Part shown: positions 7,866 to 10,501 of the stretch, one piece after another
Numbering within the stretch: position 1 is the first letter of the stretch
How the letters are laid out: the number at the start of each line of letters is the position of its first letter
From: Anaerolineales bacterium
GTDB taxonomy: Bacteria > Chloroflexota > Anaerolineae > Epilineales > JAANWY01
Assembly: GCA_018263655.1 (NCBI GenBank)
Contig: JAANWY010000231.1
Span: 1 to 10,501, forward strand
Reading direction: 5' to 3'
Length of the DNA: 10,501 bases
Made by a program: the position numbers and the translations under genes
The notes under the pieces: generated by a model
What the model saw: the letters and a program-made list of their open reading frames with translations, nothing else
Databases searched by the model: none
What the model was told of the DNA's origin: nothing

Positions 7866-8944
7866 CTCGATTGTGTCTCCTCGGTGTGCGTCCACGCGTC
7901 GGGGAGTCTCTGAAGAGCGTGGGTCATGAGTTCGATCGTGTGTGTGAAGTCTTCTGGGCTAAGCAGGGACGCCGGCGAATGCAGATAGCGGCAGGGCACT
8001 GATACCACGGCTGAGGGAATGCCCTCCTGAGCCAGGTGAATGGCGCCGGCGTCTGTGCCGCCCAGACCAGGCTGCTTGAACTGATAGGGTATGTCGTGCT
8101 CTTCCGCCGTTGTCACCAACAGGTTGACCAGCCGGCGGTCGGCGAAGAGCCGGCGATCCATGAGGGTGATGGCCGGCCCCTTCCCAATCTCCGTGGTAGA
8201 GCTGACGTCCTTGTCCTTCGGGAGATCGTCAGCGATTGTTGCTTCCAGCACGAATGCCACGTCGGGGTTGATGTCGAAAGCCGCGACGCGTGCGCCTCGC
8301 AGCCCCAGTTCTTCCTGGACAGTGAAAGCCGCGTGCAACTCGAACGGATAGTCGTCTGCATGCAGGGTGGCGAGCAGGGTGGCCAGCACGGCGCAGCCGG
8401 CTCGATCATCGAACGCCTTGTTCTTGACGAGATTGCCGGTTTGACTAAACTGCGCGTCGAAGGTGACATAATCGCCCGGGCTGACGTGCTTCTGCGCATC
8501 GCTGCTGCTGGCGGCGCCGATGTCGATGACCAAGTCTTTGATGTCTAGTACTTTACGTGCTTCCCGGCGCTCCATCAGGTGTACGGGCTTGACGCCAATG
8601 ATGCCCGGTATATCGTCGTCGCCGATGCGGACGGTTTTGGAAAGCACGATGCGCGAGTCAATGCCGCCGATGGTGCGGAACTTGAGTGTGCCGTCGCTCT
8701 GCACGTGCAGTACCATGAAGCCGACCTCGTCCATGTGGGCGGCGACCATGACGCGCCGCGGCTCGCCGGCCCCGCTTTGTTCAGGGGCCGGCCGCTTGAC
8801 GGCGAGGAGGTTGCCCAGGTTATCGACACGAACCTCGTCGACGTGGTCTTGGATCGCCTGGCGGATGATGCGGCGTACGGCTGTTTCGTTGCCGGCAACA
8901 CCGCGGGCGTTCGACAGTTTCTCGAGTAGCTTTAGCGGTTCCAT
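7862..8944 (-). CDS. M42 family metallopeptidase (second of three)
   Basis: A 360-residue M42 aminopeptidase with the same fold order as its neighbours. Visible ligands are H70 in AAHMDEVG, D179 in FDDRAG, the EE pair 211-212 in VQEELGLRGA, and H322 in RYLHSP. At the position where the two neighbouring paralogues carry aspartate it has E234 (VLEATIADD), a variant known in part of the family, so it is expected to be active but is a distinct subgroup. It also carries a short variable insert at about 51-63 and a polar C-terminal tail that is longer than in the third gene. ATG at 8944 has GGAGA four bases upstream. The stop overlaps the next M42 start, implying translational coupling. Confidence 0.94.
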   Translation of the reverse strand: MEPLKLLEKLSNARGVAGNETAVRRIIRQAIQDHVDEVRVDNLGNLLAVKRPAPEQSGAGEPRRVMVAAHMDEVGFMVLHVQSDGTLKFRTIGGIDSRIVLSKTVRIGDDDIPGIIGVKPVHLMERREARKVLDIKDLVIDIGAASSSDAQKHVSPGDYVTFDAQFSQTGNLVKNKAFDDRAGCAVLATLLATLHADDYPFELHAAFTVQEELGLRGARVAAFDINPDVAFVLEATIADDLPKDKDVSSTTEIGKGPAITLMDRRLFADRRLVNLLVTTAEEHDIPYQFKQPGLGGTDAGAIHLAQEGIPSAVVSVPCRYLHSPASLLSPEDFTHTIELMTHALQRLPDAWTHTEETQSR

Positions 8945-8971
8945 GCTGTCTCCATATTGTTCTGGCGCATT

Positions 8972-9104
8972 GGGGTAAAAGTCGCACGCTGCCCACCGAA
9001 TTCATTCGGTGTCTGCTACAGGAAACGTGTTTTAACACGTTTGAACGTGTTTCGCAGTATCAGGCCATGAATTCATTCATGGGGCGTCGTGTCACTTTTG
9101 CCCC
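8972..9104. repeat. Cloverleaf-like imperfect palindrome, MITE- or REP-like
   Basis: Outer arms 8972-8993 and 9083-9104 pair over 22 positions (17 Watson-Crick, 3 G-T, 2 mismatches) with ends GGGGTAAAAGT and ACTTTTGCCCC. Directly inside stand two perfect 8-2-8 hairpins, CACCGAAT-TC-ATTCGGTG (8994-9011) and CCATGAAT-TC-ATTCATGG (9065-9082), which share the core GAATTCATTC. Between them 9012-9064 folds as a third arm and holds AACGTGTT at 9024-9031 and 9044-9051 with the inverted AACACGTT at 9034-9041. It fills most of the gap between the first two M42 genes and codes for nothing visible. No clear target-site duplication was found. Confidence 0.7.
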
Positions 9105-9121
9105 TATGGGTTATGACAGAT

Positions 9122-10171
9122 CTACTTCAATTTCAGTGTCTCAAGAAAGCCATCATCCAGTTCACGGATGAAGTGTGCCAGCAGCCGGCCGGTGCGTTCA
9201 ACATCCTTGAAGGATAGCATCTCCACCGATGTGTGCATGTTGCGGATCGGAATCGAAATGAGCGCCGTGGGGATGCCGGCGCGCGTGACCTGCATGGCCC
9301 AGGCGTCGGTCCCTGTCGCGCCCGGGGGCACTTCTATCTGATGTGGTATTTCGTATTTCTTGGCCACGGAGACGAGCTTATGGAAAACCTTGGGGTGGAT
9401 GTTGGGACCCTGCGCAATGCCGCACCCCTTGTCCAACTTGATGCTTTCTTCCTCTTTTACGCCTGGCTGAGTGGCGAAGGTGACGTCCAGCGCGATGCCC
9501 ACGTCTGGATTTACGTTGTAGGTGCTCGTCATGGCGCCCTTGAGCCCTACTTCTTCTTGGACCGTGGCCACGGCGTAGACGTCCCACGTGTGTTGAATCG
9601 TTTGCAGATCGTGCAGCGCGGCCAGTATGGCAGCGACGGAGGCGCGATCGTCCACAGCCTTGCTGGCCATGAGGCCGTTCTGCAGCTCCAACGCTTCGCG
9701 TTTGATGGTGATCAAATCGCCCACCGAGACGAGGTCTGCCAGCCGATCGTGGGGCAGGCCGATGTCGATGAAGAGCTTGTGGATCGGCGTGACCTGCTTG
9801 CGTTCCTTGGTGGACAGAACGTGGGGTGGCCGGCTGGCGATGATGCCGGGCAGCGGTTCCTGTCCGTGGACGATCACTTCCTGGCCAGGGAGCACCCGGG
9901 GGTCGAAGCCACCAACCTGGCTGAAGCGCAGGAATCCCCTGTCCAGCTTCGAGACGATGAGGCCGATCTCGTCCATGTGGCTGGCGAGCATGATGCGCCC
10001 CGGTGCCGGTTCGGCCCCTCGCTTGAGGGCAATCACGTTGCCCATCGCATCCTGGCGCACTTGGTCGCCAAGGGGCGTGAGTAGCTCGGTGGTGAGGCGC
10101 CGCACGGCGTGCTCGTAGCCTGAGACGCCGGCTGCTTCCGTCAGCTGTTTCAGCGTTTGCTTGATGTCCAT
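9122..10171 (-). CDS. M42 family metallopeptidase (first of three)
   Basis: A 349-residue M42 aminopeptidase. Metal and catalytic residues are complete: H65 in ASHMDEIG, D174 in VDDRAS, the EE pair 206-207 in VQEEVGLKGA, D229 in ALDVTFA and H313 in RNMHTSVEM. It differs from the other two in the loop after the fourth ligand, where KEEESIKLDKG replaces the short TP or LPKD segments, and has PPGATGTDAWAM before the last ligand. The start MDIKQTLKQLTEAAGVSGYE matches family N termini; the only ribosome binding candidate upstream is weak (GAGTG about 15 bases away). It leads the three-gene run. The 177 bases to the next gene contain a cloverleaf repeat, so the downstream genes may need readthrough or another promoter. 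Confidence 0.94.
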   Translation of the reverse strand: MDIKQTLKQLTEAAGVSGYEHAVRRLTTELLTPLGDQVRQDAMGNVIALKRGAEPAPGRIMLASHMDEIGLIVSKLDRGFLRFSQVGGFDPRVLPGQEVIVHGQEPLPGIIASRPPHVLSTKERKQVTPIHKLFIDIGLPHDRLADLVSVGDLITIKREALELQNGLMASKAVDDRASVAAILAALHDLQTIQHTWDVYAVATVQEEVGLKGAMTSTYNVNPDVGIALDVTFATQPGVKEEESIKLDKGCGIAQGPNIHPKVFHKLVSVAKKYEIPHQIEVPPGATGTDAWAMQVTRAGIPTALISIPIRNMHTSVEMLSFKDVERTGRLLAHFIRELDDGFLETLKLK

Positions 10172-10237
10172 GTTGGTTCGCTTTCACTCACGATCACTAG
10201 CACCTTATGAGTGGAGTTCTGGTAGTAGCGTTCAGCC

Positions 10238-10349
10238 ACCCTTGCGAAGGTTGAGAGTAGCCGTGGCAGTGCCCTGGCAAGAGACCGATTTTCGACTGGC
10301 GAGGGACCCTTCAACCCGAATGCGCTTGGCGAACCTTCGCAAGGGTCCC
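10238..10349. repeat. 15-bp inverted repeat with an alternative 9-bp partner
   Basis: ACCCTTGCGAAGGTT (10238-10252) and AACCTTCGCAAGGGT (10332-10346) are exact reverse complements, 79 bases apart. The right arm extended to 10349 also contains AAGGGTCCC (10341-10349), which matches GGGACCCTT (10303-10311). The two pairings exclude each other. Each arm is itself close to palindromic (CCTT-GCG-AAGG), so they could also be two copies of a protein binding site. It precedes the first M42 gene in the leader direction. Confidence 0.6.
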
Positions 10350-10362
10350 CATTACCTGAACG

Positions 10363-10398
10363 GTTACTTCTTGCGTAGTGAGCAAGAAAATAGGTAAC
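10363..10398. repeat. Hairpin with interrupted outer stem
   Basis: TTCTTGC (10368-10374) and GCAAGAA (10382-10388) form a perfect 7-bp stem with a 7-base loop. GTTAC (10363-10367) and GTAAC (10394-10398) extend it by five pairs after a 5-base bulge on one side. No T-run follows on the minus strand. Confidence 0.5.
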
Positions 10399-10404
10399 TG
10401 CTCA

Positions 10405-10436
10405 GGCTATCGCCCGGCTATCGCCCGGCTATCGCC
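10405..10436. repeat. Short tandem repeat, 11-bp unit, 2.9 copies
   Basis: The unit GGCTATCGCCC occurs at 10405-10415 and 10416-10426 without change and again, lacking the last base, at 10427-10436. It is non-coding. Such a short array may vary in copy number between strains by replication slippage. Confidence 0.85.
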
Positions 10437-10457
10437 TTCGCGGTTGAGAAATGCGGA

Positions 10458-10501
10458 AAAGATGGGGGTGTGGGGGCGGCCGCCCCCACACCCCCATCTT
10501 T
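10458..10501. repeat. Perfect 44-bp palindrome at the window edge, possible bidirectional terminator
   Basis: The half-site 10458-10479 is the exact reverse complement of 10480-10501: AAAGATGGGGG at one end, CCCCCATCTTT at the other, with CGGCCG at the centre. It may continue past the window. G-rich runs with T-residues at both ends would give a strong hairpin in RNA from either strand, which suits a terminator shared by two convergent or adjacent units; a dispersed repeat is the alternative. Confidence 0.7.

Larger units (their letters stand above)
10172..10501. other. Gene-free region rich in inverted and tandem repeats upstream of the M42 genes
   Basis: No reading frame in these 330 bases looks like a protein. 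I could not find a convincing sigma-70 promoter for the M42 genes on the minus strand here. The stretch instead holds, from high to low coordinate, a 44-bp palindrome, a three-unit tandem repeat, a 7-bp hairpin with flanking complement, and a 15-bp inverted repeat, each listed separately. A small inverted repeat, CACTCA (10185-10190) with TGAGTG (10208-10213), lies just upstream of the first M42 start. Confidence 0.6.

Noticed and set aside
9233..10084. Plus-strand open frame of 283 codons.
   Set aside because: It is antisense to a complete M42 gene whose motifs fully explain the sequence; long antisense frames are expected in GC-rich DNA.
10172..10260. AAGGGTGGCTGAACGC on the minus strand looked a little like the T-box antiterminator motif.
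   Set aside because: The core GGTGGnACCGCG is absent, there is no terminator after it, and M42 peptidases are not usual T-box targets.

Overview
The window is bacterial, GC-rich (about 60% by eye) and densely coded. All eight genes I can support lie on the minus strand, so transcription runs from high to low coordinates. I see no tRNA, rRNA, CRISPR array, transposase or phage gene. The gene content (full-length ACT-domain SerA next to a class V aminotransferase, rpsO followed by pnp, several M42 metallopeptidases) and base composition suggest a Chloroflexota-like bacterium. This is inference from gene family and style, and no marker here fixes the phylum.

Layout in order of transcription. 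(1) 10501-10172: a 330-base non-coding stretch made mostly of inverted and tandem repeats, ending at the window edge in a perfect 44-bp palindrome. (2) 10171-6864: three consecutive M42-family metallo-aminopeptidase genes. The first and second are separated by 177 bases that hold a 133-bp cruciform or cloverleaf-like repeat. The second and third overlap by ATGA. (3) 6863-6669: a perfect 22-bp inverted repeat followed by a strong extended -10 promoter. (4) 6614-6345: rpsO with a short leader hairpin and its own intrinsic terminator. (5) 6013-3785: pnp, with a possible promoter of its own and a terminator-like hairpin behind it. (6) 3784-3521: the leader of the next operon, with a striking pair of mutually exclusive 13-bp stems. 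(7) 3520-127: a three-gene cluster of class V aminotransferase, D-3-phosphoglycerate dehydrogenase and histidine-phosphatase-family protein. (8) 126-1: no gene or RNA recognised.

Functional reading. The last cluster could encode all three steps of the phosphorylated serine pathway: SerA oxidises 3-phosphoglycerate, the aminotransferase would act in place of SerC, and the histidine phosphatase would act in place of SerB. SerA is secure; the other two substrate assignments are inference from family and context. rpsO-pnp is the widespread ribosomal protein S15 / polynucleotide phosphorylase pair. The three M42 genes are divergent paralogues that probably form large TET-type aminopeptidase particles used in peptide turnover, possibly mixed ones.

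The parts least explained by the genes are the non-coding ones: the bistable leader of the putative serine operon, the cloverleaf repeat inside the peptidase operon, and the cluster of palindromes upstream of that operon.
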